DNA of 64,000 bases from Acidimicrobiia bacterium (lineage in GTDB: Bacteria; Actinomycetota; Acidimicrobiia; Spongiisociales; UBA5794). The notes under the pieces were generated by a model, which had not been told where the DNA came from, did no database searches, and saw nothing but the letters and a program-made list of their open reading frames with translations. The position numbers and the translations under genes were made by a program. The stretch covers positions 558,001 to 622,000 of the forward strand of contig JAWKJB010000001.1 of assembly GCA_041393965.1 (NCBI GenBank), written 5' to 3'. Below, one piece after another: positions 25,385 through 34,310 of this stretch. The first letter of the stretch is position 1. Each line of letters starts with the position of its first letter.

Positions 25385-25693
25385 ATGAGCATCGAAAAAG
25401 CACTGACCGAACTGTACGGGGAGCGGAACCGCCTCGGCGAGGAGTGTGCCCGCATCGATGAGGCCATTGCGGCTCTCGAGTCGGTGTCATCAACGCCGCC
25501 GACACGATCCAAGACTCGATCGAAGACGGGATCCACAAAGCGTGACGGCCGCAGCGCCCCGAAGCCACCTGTCGCCTGCCCGTTCTGCGGAGGGGTGACC
25601 AAGGGCATGGTCGGCCTGTCTGCCCATGTCCGCGGCTCCCACCCCGACAAGTACCCGAAGGCATACGAAGCGTGGAAGCAGTCGCAGTCGTAG
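25385..25693 (+). CDS. Small protein with C2H2 zinc finger
   Basis: The 102-residue product has an N-terminal helix (SIEKALTELYGERNRLGEECARIDEAIAAL) that looks like a coiled coil, a basic Ser/Thr/Lys linker and a C-terminal CPFCGGVTKGMVGLSAHVRGSH finger (C-x2-C-x12-H-x4-H). It probably binds nucleic acid or acts as an adaptor. ATG 25385 was preferred to GTG 25379. The family is not recognised. Confidence 0.65.
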   Translation: MSIEKALTELYGERNRLGEECARIDEAIAALESVSSTPPTRSKTRSKTGSTKRDGRSAPKPPVACPFCGGVTKGMVGLSAHVRGSHPDKYPKAYEAWKQSQS

Positions 25694-25724
25694 CCCCGGA
25701 GCGAGGCCCTACTGGTCTCTTTCC

Positions 25725-26582
25725 ATGACCTTTTCGATCGTCGCACACGACCCGGATGCGTCCGACGGCACCGAATGGGGCGTTGCGGTGGCCTCAAAAT
25801 TCCTCGCCGCAGGTTCGGTCGTTCCATGGGCCAGCGCAGGCGTCGGTGCCATCGCGACCCAGGCGCTCGCCAACATCGGGTACGGGGTACGAGGGCTCGA
25901 GCTGCTCGCGAACGGCATGTCGCCTGGCGCCGTGGTCGAGCTCCTCACGGCCAACGACGACGGTCGGGAACACCGCCAGTTCGGTGTCGTCGATGCCCGC
26001 GGGCGCGCAGCGACCTTCACCGGCGGTGAGTGCCTCCCTTGGGCAGGCGGACGCACCGGGGACGGCTACGCCTGCCAAGGCAACATCCTCACCGGTCCCG
26101 AAGTGCTCGACGCCATGGTGGCTGCGTTCCACGAACCCGGTGACCTCACAGCGCGTCTCGTTGCTGCGCTGCTCGCAGGGGACCGCGCCGGAGGTGACCG
26201 TCGCGGGCGCCAGTCGGCAGCGATCCTCATCGTTCGCGAAGGTGGTGGGTACCTCGGCGACACCGATGTCGCCGTGGATCTCCGGGTCGACGATCACCCA
26301 GAGCCGGTCGTGGAACTCGGGCGTCTCTGCGAGATTCACCGGCTGCTGTTCCCGAGGCCGTCAGATCTCGTCTTTGTCCCGATCGACGAGGCGCTCGCAT
26401 CCGAGATCGGGGACCGCCTCGCCCGGCTCGGACACCTGCCCCACGCGGTCGCAGCATTCGGGGACGAGGCAAGAGGGGCGCTGATGGCGTTCGTCGGAAT
26501 CGAGAACCTCGAGGAGCGCTGGACCGACGAGCCCGCGATCGAAGAGCAGGTGCTGGCGGCTCTTCGGACGGCATCGGAGTGA
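25725..26582 (+). CDS. DUF1028 family putative Ntn-type hydrolase
   Basis: The product (285 aa) begins MTFSIVAHDPDASDGTEWGVAVASKFLAAGSVVPWA and contains ATQALANIGYGVRGLELL, a GxxAATFTG segment and YACQGNILTGPEVLDAM. These are the signature of DUF1028, an Ntn-hydrolase-like cytosolic family of unknown substrate. A C-terminal peptidoglycan-binding-like tail often seen in the family is not obvious, though residues 195-280 form an extra domain. It converges on the PfkB gene. Confidence 0.85.
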   Translation: MTFSIVAHDPDASDGTEWGVAVASKFLAAGSVVPWASAGVGAIATQALANIGYGVRGLELLANGMSPGAVVELLTANDDGREHRQFGVVDARGRAATFTGGECLPWAGGRTGDGYACQGNILTGPEVLDAMVAAFHEPGDLTARLVAALLAGDRAGGDRRGRQSAAILIVREGGGYLGDTDVAVDLRVDDHPEPVVELGRLCEIHRLLFPRPSDLVFVPIDEALASEIGDRLARLGHLPHAVAAFGDEARGALMAFVGIENLEERWTDEPAIEEQVLAALRTASE

Positions 26583-26597
26583 TCCCCGGCTCACGGG

Positions 26598-27521
26598 TCA
26601 TCGACCGAGCCGGGCCCGAAACTCCCTGAGTTCGTCCTTCCACGGCGGGTCGGCGCCCTGGCGGGTACACACGAATCCGGCGGCGATGACGGCCGCTTCG
26701 GCAGCGGCGACGAAGGACGCCTTGTTCAGGAACCGCAAGGCTTCGGGCTGGCGAACCTTGGACTCATGCAACCCGGCAAGGAGGGTCCCGGTGAAGGTGT
26801 CGCCTGCCCCGACGGTATCGACGACCTCGACCGAAACACCGGGGACTCGGGCATCCCAGCCCGCAGTGTGGATGGTGCATCCGTCGGCGCTGGTGACAAC
26901 CACCGCGGCGATTCCCCGATCGAGGAGCTCCCCGGCAACCGAGGATTCCGAGCGCCCACCCCAGATCCAGTCGAGGTCCTCGTTGGAGCAGCGATACAGC
27001 GCCGTGTGATCCAGCCACCGTTCGTGCCACAGATCCCACAGCGATCGGTCGGGAATGATCGAAGGCCGCACATTCGGGTCGAGGACGACAAGCCCCGGGT
27101 TGTCTGCGATGAGGCGGTGCAGCGTCGCAGCGGTCGCGCCCCGATACATGCCGAAGGTCCCACCTTGGATGATGTGGGGTCCCGGTCCGATGACATCGAG
27201 GCTCGCCGATTCGAGGTTCGCCTCTGCGGTACCGTCGGCCTCGAACCGGAACGAAGGCGTCGGATCCACCGTCACGATCGCTCGTGCGGTTGGTTCCGGA
27301 CCGCGTTCGACCAGCCGCAGGTCGACGCCGGAATCCTCGAGGTGTCGGACCAGCATCGCCCCGTCGGCATCGGTCGAGATTCGTCCCAAGAAGGCAGTCG
27401 GGGCGCCGAGCCTCGCGGCGGCGACAGCCGTGTTGAGGTTGGAACCGCCCGGGACGGCGTCCGAGATCACATCGACGATTGCGTCACCACAGCACACGAT
27501 CACCGTTCCGAGAGTAACCAT
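26598..27521 (-). CDS. PfkB-family sugar kinase (fructokinase-like)
   Basis: The 307-residue protein starts MVTLGTVIVCCGDAIVDVI. It has the PfkB N-terminal signature GGSNLNTAVAAARLGAPTAFLGRIS and the ATP-binding/catalytic signature DTVGAGDTFTGTLL, where the Asp of GAGD is the base. The ADG-rich lid region follows the first motif. The phosphate acceptor is likely a sugar, possibly fructose or a related ketose, but residues alone do not decide. ATG 27521 was preferred to longer readings. Transcribed divergently from the MscS gene. Confidence 0.85.
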   Translation of the reverse strand: MVTLGTVIVCCGDAIVDVISDAVPGGSNLNTAVAAARLGAPTAFLGRISTDADGAMLVRHLEDSGVDLRLVERGPEPTARAIVTVDPTPSFRFEADGTAEANLESASLDVIGPGPHIIQGGTFGMYRGATAATLHRLIADNPGLVVLDPNVRPSIIPDRSLWDLWHERWLDHTALYRCSNEDLDWIWGGRSESSVAGELLDRGIAAVVVTSADGCTIHTAGWDARVPGVSVEVVDTVGAGDTFTGTLLAGLHESKVRQPEALRFLNKASFVAAAEAAVIAAGFVCTRQGADPPWKDELREFRARLGR

Positions 27522-27622
27522 GGCCCGCAGCGGCGGGACCGTTCCCCAGAGCTGGGGATGGCATCTGAAGCTCCCTGGGCTCCTTGCGGTCGTGCCGGTT
27601 GCGGAGTCCCTACGATGGGATC

Positions 27623-28531
27623 GTGAGACAGTGGATCGAAGACACCCTCGGCATTTCTGCCGATGTCGCGTACCGGGTGACGACAACCGTCGTCGTGTTG
27701 ATTGTGTTGCTCGTTGCGCGATGGCTCGTCGCGCGTTGGATCAGCAAGAAGATCGTCGATCCCGAGCTCATGTTCAGGGCCCGCAAGACGGCGACCTATG
27801 TCGCAACGGTCATCTTCGTGGTCACGATGTCATGGCTGTGGCTGCCGTTCTTCGACGATCTCGGGACCTTCCTCGGCCTGGTGAGCGCCGGTATCGCGAT
27901 CGCTCTCGCCGATGTGTTCCTTGACCTTGCGGGCTGGCTGTTCATCGTCTTCCGGCGTCCCTTCAAGGTCGGCGACCGCATCGAGATCAACGGGACGGCT
28001 GGCGATGTCATCGATGTTCGCGCCTTCCGATTCACGGTGCTCGAGATCCGCAACTGGGTCGATGCCGACCAGTCCACCGGCAGAGTCGTCCACATCCCGA
28101 ACGGCTCCCTCTTCAAGCACCCGACCGCGAACTTCACCGAGGGCTTTTTCCACATCTGGCACGAGGTCCCCGTGCTGGTGACCTTCGAATCGGATTGGTC
28201 CCGCGCCGAGCAGATGATCCTTGAGTGTCTCGCACCGGTCGCCATCTCCGAACAGGAGCTGCGAACCCATCAGCGTGCCGCGAGCGCGGCTCGGGACTAC
28301 CTGATCACCTATCGCGAGCTGAAACCGACCGTCTATGTCTCGACGACCGCGAGCGGTGTTCTCCTCACCGGGAGACTTCTCGTCGAGGCGAGGAGCCGTC
28401 GTGGCGTCGACGATGCCATCTGGCGCCGTCTCCTGGATCTGATCGCGGCCGAACCCACCGTCGAACTCGCCTACCCAACGGGACGAACCGTGATCACGGA
28501 TCCGATCAGGATCGAGCAGGAACCGGCGTAG
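27623..28531 (+). CDS. MscS-family mechanosensitive channel
   Basis: The product (302 aa from GTG 27623) has three or so membrane helices. The pore-lining helix is GLVSAGIAIALADVFLDLAGWLFIVFRRPFKVGDRIEI, followed by the beta domain (GDVIDVRAFRFTVLEI, VVHIPNGSLF). A cytoplasmic alpha-beta domain completes the chain. It would release osmolytes on hypo-osmotic shock. Its stop is one base from the stop of the aspartoacylase-like gene on the other strand. Confidence 0.9.
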   Translation: MRQWIEDTLGISADVAYRVTTTVVVLIVLLVARWLVARWISKKIVDPELMFRARKTATYVATVIFVVTMSWLWLPFFDDLGTFLGLVSAGIAIALADVFLDLAGWLFIVFRRPFKVGDRIEINGTAGDVIDVRAFRFTVLEIRNWVDADQSTGRVVHIPNGSLFKHPTANFTEGFFHIWHEVPVLVTFESDWSRAEQMILECLAPVAISEQELRTHQRAASAARDYLITYRELKPTVYVSTTASGVLLTGRLLVEARSRRGVDDAIWRRLLDLIAAEPTVELAYPTGRTVITDPIRIEQEPA

Positions 28532-29503
28532 TCAGGGGCTCGACAGCGCGGCCACATGGACGATCGCATCGCCACGGTTGACGAGTGGGTTGAGTTTCCG
28601 CCCGATCACCAGGCCGCCCTTGCGTGCCGCGACCTTCCCGAGACGCGCTCCGAACGGATCGTGAATCGTTGCGATCACATCCCCTGGACCGATCTGATCC
28701 CCGAGGGCGGCATCGAGATGCAGGATGCCCGAGCGTGTCGCGCGCACCCACGACGAGGATCGGGCGGTGAGGGTCGTTGCCCCCCTCGCCGTCTCCCCGT
28801 CGCGGATGCCGAGATGGGAGAGCACTCGGAGAGTCCCGGCCGCGCCTGCCGCGATCGCCGCTGACGAGAAGCGTTCGGCCGCACCTCCTTCGTACAGCAG
28901 GACGGTCGCCCTGAGGTCGGTTGCGGCCTGGCGGAGCGATCCGTCCCTGAGTCGTGAATGGATCATGACGGGAGGTGCGAACGCCCTCGCGAGCTGTTCG
29001 GTGGCTGGATCGTCGAGGTTGGCGCGGATCTGTGGGAGGTTCTCCCGGTCGTCGGATCCCGTATGGAAGTCGATGCCGATCTCGCACCGTTCCACCACCT
29101 CGGTCATCAGGAGCCTCGCGATTCTCGCGGCGAGTGAGCCACGAAGGGAGCCGGGGAACGAGCGGTTGAGGTCCCTACGGTCCGGCAGATACCGGCTCCC
29201 GGTGTTGAACCCATGCACATTGACAATCGGGACCGCCACGATGGTCCCAGCCATCGACGCCGGCTCGCATCGTGAGAGCACGCTGCGGATGATCTCGACA
29301 CCGCACAGCTCGTCGCCGTGCACCGCGCCGGTGAGCCACAGCTTTGGGCCCCTTCGAGCGCCGTGAAACACGAGCGCCGGCAACGACACCGGGGTCCCCG
29401 ACATCAGATTGGCGATCGGTATCTCGAGCTTGTGGCGGGTGCCGGGTTGTACCACGGTGCCCGCGATCGTAAACGGCTCAGGACCGAGGACCCGGTCAAC
29501 CAT
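28532..29503 (-). CDS. Succinylglutamate desuccinylase/aspartoacylase family Zn hydrolase
   Basis: The product has 323 residues. The zinc site is GAVHGDELCGVEII with a later HxxN segment (NVHGFNTGSR), and DRRDLNRSFPG and GIDFHTGSDD are family landmarks. A C-terminal beta domain with VRATRSGILHLDAALGDQIGPGDVIATI resembles a biotinyl-lipoyl-like fold. It likely cleaves an amide of an N-acyl amino acid or of an added glutamate. It is the last gene of the protease-RimK operon, overlapping RimK by eight bases (ATG 29503), or by 29 if ATG 29524 is used. Confidence 0.85.
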   Translation of the reverse strand: MVDRVLGPEPFTIAGTVVQPGTRHKLEIPIANLMSGTPVSLPALVFHGARRGPKLWLTGAVHGDELCGVEIIRSVLSRCEPASMAGTIVAVPIVNVHGFNTGSRYLPDRRDLNRSFPGSLRGSLAARIARLLMTEVVERCEIGIDFHTGSDDRENLPQIRANLDDPATEQLARAFAPPVMIHSRLRDGSLRQAATDLRATVLLYEGGAAERFSSAAIAAGAAGTLRVLSHLGIRDGETARGATTLTARSSSWVRATRSGILHLDAALGDQIGPGDVIATIHDPFGARLGKVAARKGGLVIGRKLNPLVNRGDAIVHVAALSSP

Positions 29504-30722
29504 CTGAACCGGCCAAGGGGTCATGCTTGGGTGCCGCAAGAGGATCCTTCGGAAGCTGCTGCACCTTAGGGCGGGCTCTGCGTCTGCGTCGTTCCGGCAC
29601 GAGGTCCCGCATCTCCTCGAGCTTGCCGAAGCACAGCAACCGATCATTGGCCTCGAGCACCCGGGAGGTCCTTGGATTCGGGATCACCGTCGTGCCCCGT
29701 GTGAGGGTGAGCACGACGATGTCGCGGTCGAGGAGTCCGGAGTCCGCGATCGTGCGTCCGGTGATCTTCGCACCGTCGCGTACCAGCAACTCGGCAACTC
29801 CGTATCCCGTGCTGACGGTCAGGCGCTGTCGCACATCGACATCCGGGAAGTCGACCTGGCTCGCGATGAAGTCGACAACGGCGCCTGCCACATCGAGGCC
29901 GGTCGCGGTCTCGATCCCCTCGAGGCCAGGGGAACTGTTGACTTCCATCACGAGTGGTCCGTCGGCTCCCTCCAACATGTCGACACCCGCAACCCGCAGG
30001 CCCATGATCTGGGCCGACTGTACGGCCACCCGCTGGTATTCGGGGGCGAGTTCGATGACCTCGGCCGTCCCACCCCTGTGGACATTGGAACGGAACTCGT
30101 CGCCGACCGCCTTCCTCCGCATCGAGGCGACGACCCGGTCACCGACCACGAACGCTCGGATGTCGCGTCCGCGGCTCTCTTGGACGAACCGCTGGATCAG
30201 GACATTCTCGCTCTTGGAGTGGAGTGTCTCGATCACCGCCTCCGCGACCTTCGTGTCGGGGGCGAGGATCACGCCGATGCCTTGCGTGCCTTCGAGGACT
30301 TTGATGATGACCGGTGCTCCGCCGACCTGCTCGATCGCCGGGAGGATGTCGGCCTTGTGCCGGACGAACATGGTTCCCGGAATACCGACCTCGTGTCGTG
30401 ACAGGATCTGGATCGCTCTGAGCTTGTCCCGCGAGTTGGCGATCCCCGCTGCGGTGTTCGGTGTGTAGACATCCATCTGTTCGAACTGGCGCACCACCGA
30501 CATCCCGAAGAAGGTGATCGAAGCACCGATTCGGGGCAGAATCGCGTCGTAATCCGACAGCGGTTTGCCCCGGTAGTGCAGATCGGGTTCGTCGCCGGAT
30601 AGATCGATGGCGAAGCGGAGGGTGTTGAGGACACGCACCGTATGCCCGCGATCGGCTGCTGCCGCTTTGAGGCGACGGGTGCTGTACGCAGACGGCGCTC
30701 GCGAAAGGATCGCAAGCTTCAT
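29496..30722 (-). CDS. rimK: RimK-type ATP-grasp ligase with C-terminal TrkA_C-like domain
   Basis: Residues 1-290 are a RimK ATP-grasp ligase: MKLAILSRAPSAYSTRRL, DAILPRIGASITFFG, the ATP-binding loop KVLEGTQGIGVIL, VGDRVVASMRR and metal-binding LVMEVNSSPGLEGIE. RimK enzymes add glutamate to peptides or cofactors. Residues about 305-375 (GVAELLVRDGAKITGRTIADSGLLDRDIVVLTLTRG...RVLEANDRLLCFG) look like an RCK/TrkA C-terminal ligand-binding domain, which would let a small molecule control the ligase. A basic tail (ERRRRRARPK) follows. Overlaps the protease gene by four bases. Confidence 0.85.
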   Translation of the reverse strand: MKLAILSRAPSAYSTRRLKAAAADRGHTVRVLNTLRFAIDLSGDEPDLHYRGKPLSDYDAILPRIGASITFFGMSVVRQFEQMDVYTPNTAAGIANSRDKLRAIQILSRHEVGIPGTMFVRHKADILPAIEQVGGAPVIIKVLEGTQGIGVILAPDTKVAEAVIETLHSKSENVLIQRFVQESRGRDIRAFVVGDRVVASMRRKAVGDEFRSNVHRGGTAEVIELAPEYQRVAVQSAQIMGLRVAGVDMLEGADGPLVMEVNSSPGLEGIETATGLDVAGAVVDFIASQVDFPDVDVRQRLTVSTGYGVAELLVRDGAKITGRTIADSGLLDRDIVVLTLTRGTTVIPNPRTSRVLEANDRLLCFGKLEEMRDLVPERRRRRARPKVQQLPKDPLAAPKHDPLAGSDG

Positions 30723-31189
30723 TGAGAGCCTCGTTTCACCTGCTGGGGTCTCTCCGACAGGATGAAGGACCGGCTTGGGTGCACGAGGAACCTCCCTCTG
30801 ATCGCCGACCGTCCGAGCAGCATCCGGAACCCCATCGTGTCACGCGATGTGAGGGTCAATTCGATGTCCCAGGCAGTGCTGCCCACATGGGCGCGGGTGA
30901 TGATCGACGGGCGTCGCTCGGTGACACCGTTGGAGGACTTCACCCGGCGCCAGCGGTGCACCGGAACCGCAACCCGAACCGCTCGTTGGGACGATCGCTG
31001 TACCGGATGGATCTCGAACCTCGCGACGGGGATGCCTTCGACTTCTTTGACCCGCAAGCCGAACGCATGCAGCGCCGAGGTTCTCGCACCGGTGTCGATC
31101 TTCGCCTTGATCGGAACCGGGCAGAGATCCGGCAGATCGATGAATTCGCGCCAGCCGATGACCTTGCCTGGCAGTTTGGATGGCGCCAT
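30719..31189 (-). CDS. RimB-like retropepsin-type protease (PF05618 family)
   Basis: The 156-residue protein has the aspartic-protease-like signature KAKIDTGARTSALHA and a later FRMLLGRSAIRGRFLVHP, the paired motifs of the RimK-associated 'ATP-dependent zinc protease' family. In known rimABK loci this enzyme trims glutamate tails added by RimK. It is the first gene of the protease-RimK-aspartoacylase operon, with AGGAGAATCTC before its ATG. Confidence 0.8.
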   Translation of the reverse strand: MAPSKLPGKVIGWREFIDLPDLCPVPIKAKIDTGARTSALHAFGLRVKEVEGIPVARFEIHPVQRSSQRAVRVAVPVHRWRRVKSSNGVTERRPSIITRAHVGSTAWDIELTLTSRDTMGFRMLLGRSAIRGRFLVHPSRSFILSERPQQVKRGSQ

Positions 31190-31334
31190 GAGATTCTCCT
31201 ATGCCAAGCGACCAATATACCGATCGCTGGTTTCCCAGACGGGACACGCCGTTGGCGCACGAGCCCCGAGTCCCCGGTACCGCTGTGCGTCGAGATCGTT
31301 CAAGTCCAGCCGCCGATGCGTCGATTCCAACACG

Positions 31335-31709
31335 ATGGGTTTGCCGTTTCTCACCGGATATGTCCTGGGCCAGCATGGGACGCAGTCTGCGAGGCTCGCG
31401 TCGACGGCGGCGGGCGCGCCGGGTGCGTCGACGATCGAGGTTCTCGAGGTCCACGACAGGGTCGATCGACTCCTGCTCGTGGTGGAGGCGATGTGGTCGT
31501 TGCTTGAGGAGGGTGGCTACTCCGAGGATCAACTGCGCCGAAGGATCGCCGAGATCGACATGGCCGACGGTTCGAAGGACGGCAAGAAGACGGTGCTTGC
31601 ATCCGAATGCAAGTCCTGCGGTTCGATGGTCCCTGCGGGACGGGCAACATGCCAGTTCTGCGGCGCCGAGAGCCACCTGGTCGACGATGGGCCCCTCGCC
31701 GGGATCTGA
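31335..31709 (+). CDS. Small protein with C-terminal zinc ribbon
   Basis: The 124-residue product has a predicted helical middle (VHDRVDRLLLVVEAMWSLLEEGGYSEDQLRRRIAEID) and a zinc ribbon ECKSCGSMVPAGRATCQFCGAE near the end (two CxxC knuckles). The N-terminal stretch is of low complexity. It diverges from the protease operon. The family is not recognised; adaptor or nucleic-acid binding is possible. Confidence 0.6.
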   Translation: MGLPFLTGYVLGQHGTQSARLASTAAGAPGASTIEVLEVHDRVDRLLLVVEAMWSLLEEGGYSEDQLRRRIAEIDMADGSKDGKKTVLASECKSCGSMVPAGRATCQFCGAESHLVDDGPLAGI

Positions 31710-31841
31710 CCGATCGTTACCGAGTGACATCAGGGTTGTCCCACGGTCCGATCGAAAGTTCTGGTCGGGCGCTTGTGAGCCATCGGTCGGCAGGTTCCCC
31801 GATTCGACCATCATGGGCAGCGGTGTCGAAGAGGTTGAGGC

Positions 31842-33032
31842 ATGCAGATCAGGACCGGTGATCGCGGGCAGGGACGGGCACGCGTTGTCGAATCGCACCG
31901 GCTGCTGGCCGCGATGCTCCTTGCCGCAGGCGTGTTCGGAGTCGTTGGCGTGGCGTGGGCGATCGGCGTGGCGATTCGCGGCGGTTCGTGGTGGGGTCCG
32001 ATCCACGCCCTGATGGCGGGAGCGGCGTTGTCGGCGATCTCGGGGGCCACCCAGATGTTCACGATCACCTGGTCGTCGGCGAGGGCCCCGCGGCGGCCTC
32101 TCATCATCACACAGGGTGTCGTCCTGTGGGTCGGGGTGGCTCTTGTACTTGTCGGCATTCCTACGAACAGGGATTGGATCGTCTGGTCGGGCGGGACCGC
32201 GGTGGTTGTGGCGCTGATCCTGCTCGGTGCCGCGCTCCTTGGCACCATTCGACGGTCGTTGCTTCGCCGCTTCGACCTCTCGATACGCTTCTACTTCGTT
32301 GCGTTGTCTGCTGGTGTCATCGGGGTGACACTCGGCGTTCTGCTGGGAACGGGGTCGGTGGCGTCCCGATATGGCGATTTCCGACAGGTGCATTTGCATC
32401 TGAATCTTGTCGGTTTGATCGGTCTCACGGTCGTCGGAACTCTCCCGACGCTGCTGCCGACATTCGTCAAACATCGGGCGGTGAGCAGGCGTGAGGCGCG
32501 GATTGCGTGGTGGCTCGGGGTCGGCGGCGTCGTGGCGATCGCTGCCGGGTTGTTCGCACCCTTGTGGACGATCGGTGCCGGGACGCTGCTTGTCGCCGCA
32601 GCGGCCACCACCATCGTCGTCGGCATCGTTGGGAGGCTCGGACGGAAGGGGCTTCGGGGAGGGTTGCCCTTCTTCCATGTCCTCGCCGGTGTCTGTTGGC
32701 TGGTGGCGTGGGCGTGCGTGGACGCTTTCGGGCTCCTCACCGAACAGCCACTCGGGCACTTCTCGGGATGGACCGCTGCGGCGGTCGTCGTCGGTGTGGT
32801 GCAGGTCATCGTGGGGTCGGTGGCGTATCTGGTTCCTGTTCTGGTGGGACCGCCGATCGGTGCGAACCTCGACCGCATGACCGGGAATCCGTGGCTGCCG
32901 GTGATCCTGGCAAATGCGGCTGGTGTCGCGCTCGTTGCGGGATGGACTCCGGTCGCAACTGTCTTCCTTGCGTTATGGATCATCGATCTTGGTCGACGCC
33001 TCGCGTCGCTCCGCAAGCCCCCACCGCGGTAG
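31842..33032 (+). CDS. NnrS/haem-copper-oxidase-like polytopic membrane protein
   Basis: The product has 396 residues and about twelve membrane helices. His-bearing helices include PIHALMAGAALSAISGATQMFTI and QVHLHLNLVGLIGLTVVGTLPTLLPTFVKHR, which resemble NnrS-type and quinol-oxidase-like subunits found beside nitrosative-stress genes. No complete haem-copper ligand set is evident. It converges on the hemerythrin operon whose first gene encodes a similar protein (34307-35656). Role in nitric-oxide or iron-centre defence is inferred from context. Confidence 0.55.
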   Translation: MQIRTGDRGQGRARVVESHRLLAAMLLAAGVFGVVGVAWAIGVAIRGGSWWGPIHALMAGAALSAISGATQMFTITWSSARAPRRPLIITQGVVLWVGVALVLVGIPTNRDWIVWSGGTAVVVALILLGAALLGTIRRSLLRRFDLSIRFYFVALSAGVIGVTLGVLLGTGSVASRYGDFRQVHLHLNLVGLIGLTVVGTLPTLLPTFVKHRAVSRREARIAWWLGVGGVVAIAAGLFAPLWTIGAGTLLVAAAATTIVVGIVGRLGRKGLRGGLPFFHVLAGVCWLVAWACVDAFGLLTEQPLGHFSGWTAAAVVVGVVQVIVGSVAYLVPVLVGPPIGANLDRMTGNPWLPVILANAAGVALVAGWTPVATVFLALWIIDLGRRLASLRKPPPR

Positions 33033-33033
33033 A

Positions 33034-33474
33034 TCAGGTACCCGCGTTCCCAAGTCGCTGTTCGATCGCGGCCCAGTCTTCATCGTCGAGTGTGCGGGCA
33101 AGGGCGGGGAACAGGTCGTATTCCTCGATCGCGATGTGACGATGGAGGTCATCGAGGAATGCTTCGATCTCATCGGGCGTCAGCGATTCGGACCGCTCAA
33201 GGATCTCAGCGAATCGCCGGTGATCGCTCTCGAGGTCCTCGACCCAGTAGTTCTGCGCGATCCCAACCGAGCGGGCCTGGACGAACACACCGTCTTCCTC
33301 TCGGCTGACATGGGGTTCGATGTGGTCGCGAAGCTCCCGGAGCAACTCGCCGGTGGTGGCTTCCCCAGAGGCTGGGGGGTCGAGGATGTCGTCTGCGATG
33401 AGCCCGATCTTGTCGTGTTCGGCACCGAGGCGGGCGATCTCAGGAAACCGCCTGCAATTGCAGAATTCGCACAT
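33034..33474 (-). CDS. Hemerythrin HHE-domain protein
   Basis: The 146-residue protein has the di-iron pattern spread over four helices: AEHDKIG, HIEPHVSREED, ESDHRRFAEIL and LHRHIAIEEYDLFPAL. It starts with a Cys cluster (MCEFCNCRRF), unusual for the family and possibly a redox or metal site. It follows the SufT-like gene directly (TGA then ATG), last in the operon. Likely binds O2, NO or supplies iron for damaged clusters. Confidence 0.85.
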   Translation of the reverse strand: MCEFCNCRRFPEIARLGAEHDKIGLIADDILDPPASGEATTGELLRELRDHIEPHVSREEDGVFVQARSVGIAQNYWVEDLESDHRRFAEILERSESLTPDEIEAFLDDLHRHIAIEEYDLFPALARTLDDEDWAAIEQRLGNAGT

Positions 33475-33798
33475 TCACATGCCGCCGAGCACGCCCGTGA
33501 TGTTTGACCCGTCCGCACCGATCCGCGACGGGTCCCACGGCGGGTGCCACACGACATTCACGAAGACCTTCCGTTGCGGGAACGCGCTCTGGAGGGCCGC
33601 TGTCGCCTCCGCAGGAAGTGAATCGGATACGGGACATCCCGGTGTGGTGAGGGTCATGTCGACCTCGATGGCATCGTCGACGACGCGCGTGTCGTAGACG
33701 AGTCCGAGCGTGACGATGTCGATGGCGAGTTCGGGATCCCAGACAGTGCGGAGCGCGTCGAGGACCCGGGTCTTGATGGCGTCGGTGTCGGTGGTCAT
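33475..33798 (-). CDS. SufT/MIP18-type iron-sulfur assembly factor (DUF59)
   Basis: The 107-residue product matches DUF59: VLDALRTVWDPELAIDIVTLGLVYD, TLTTPGCPVSDSLPAEATAAL and VNVVWHPPWDPSRI. The conserved Cys is in TPGCP. Such proteins help mature Fe-S proteins. Its ATG overlaps the upstream hemerythrin stop by one base, which places Fe-S repair in the same operon as two hemerythrins. Confidence 0.9.
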   Translation of the reverse strand: MTTDTDAIKTRVLDALRTVWDPELAIDIVTLGLVYDTRVVDDAIEVDMTLTTPGCPVSDSLPAEATAALQSAFPQRKVFVNVVWHPPWDPSRIGADGSNITGVLGGM

Positions 33799-34310
33799 CA
33801 GTGTTCGTGCTCCCCATGGTCGTGGTCACCGTGCGCGTGGCCCATGTGCTGGTAGATGGCGGCGACTTCGGCTGGTGTCATCGCCTCATCGAGAAGCGGG
33901 AGAAGGACCTCCTCTTCTTTCTTGAAGTGAAGGCTCACGATCGCCGACAGCCCGGCCAGCTGATGGGCGAGGGCGCCGGCGTGTGTGCCGCCATCCCAGT
34001 CTTCGAGCGCCTCGTCGACGGATGCCGCGAACGAACCGACGCGCGTGGCGATCTCATCGTGGTCGGCCCGCATCGTCGCGGTCGCGACCGGGGATCCTGC
34101 GACCTCGTTGATCGCCGGATAGAGATGCTCGTCTTCGGCAACGGCGTGTGGGATGAGATGTCCGCTGAGGAACTCGACATAGCGAGGCAGCCGTGCGGCC
34201 GCCGTTGCGGCATCCCAGGACGGGAGCTCGCGCGATGCTGCTTCGAGGTGCTCGAGGTGGGGCAAGAGATCCCGGTGCTCGGCTCGGATCGGTTCGGTTG
34301 GCAGTGTCAT
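33798..34310 (-). CDS. Hemerythrin-like protein with His-rich tail
   Basis: The product (170 aa) has the helical ligand pattern EHRDLLPHLEHLEAA, GHLIPHAVAEDEHLYPAI, MRADHDEIA and SLHFKKEEEVLLPLL, a full di-iron set. The C-terminus HMGHAHGDHDHGEHEH is very rich in His and may bind additional metal. It overlaps the NnrS-like gene by ATGA. Likely acts with that protein in NO/O2 or iron handling. Confidence 0.85.
   Translation of the reverse strand: MTLPTEPIRAEHRDLLPHLEHLEAASRELPSWDAATAAARLPRYVEFLSGHLIPHAVAEDEHLYPAINEVAGSPVATATMRADHDEIATRVGSFAASVDEALEDWDGGTHAGALAHQLAGLSAIVSLHFKKEEEVLLPLLDEAMTPAEVAAIYQHMGHAHGDHDHGEHEH

Noticed and set aside
30840..32759. A 639-residue minus-strand reading frame
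   Set aside because: Composition is low-complexity Arg/Pro/Asp. It runs antisense to the zinc-ribbon and NnrS-like genes and, at its low-coordinate end, out of frame through the protease gene, and shows no domain. It is a high-GC shadow frame.
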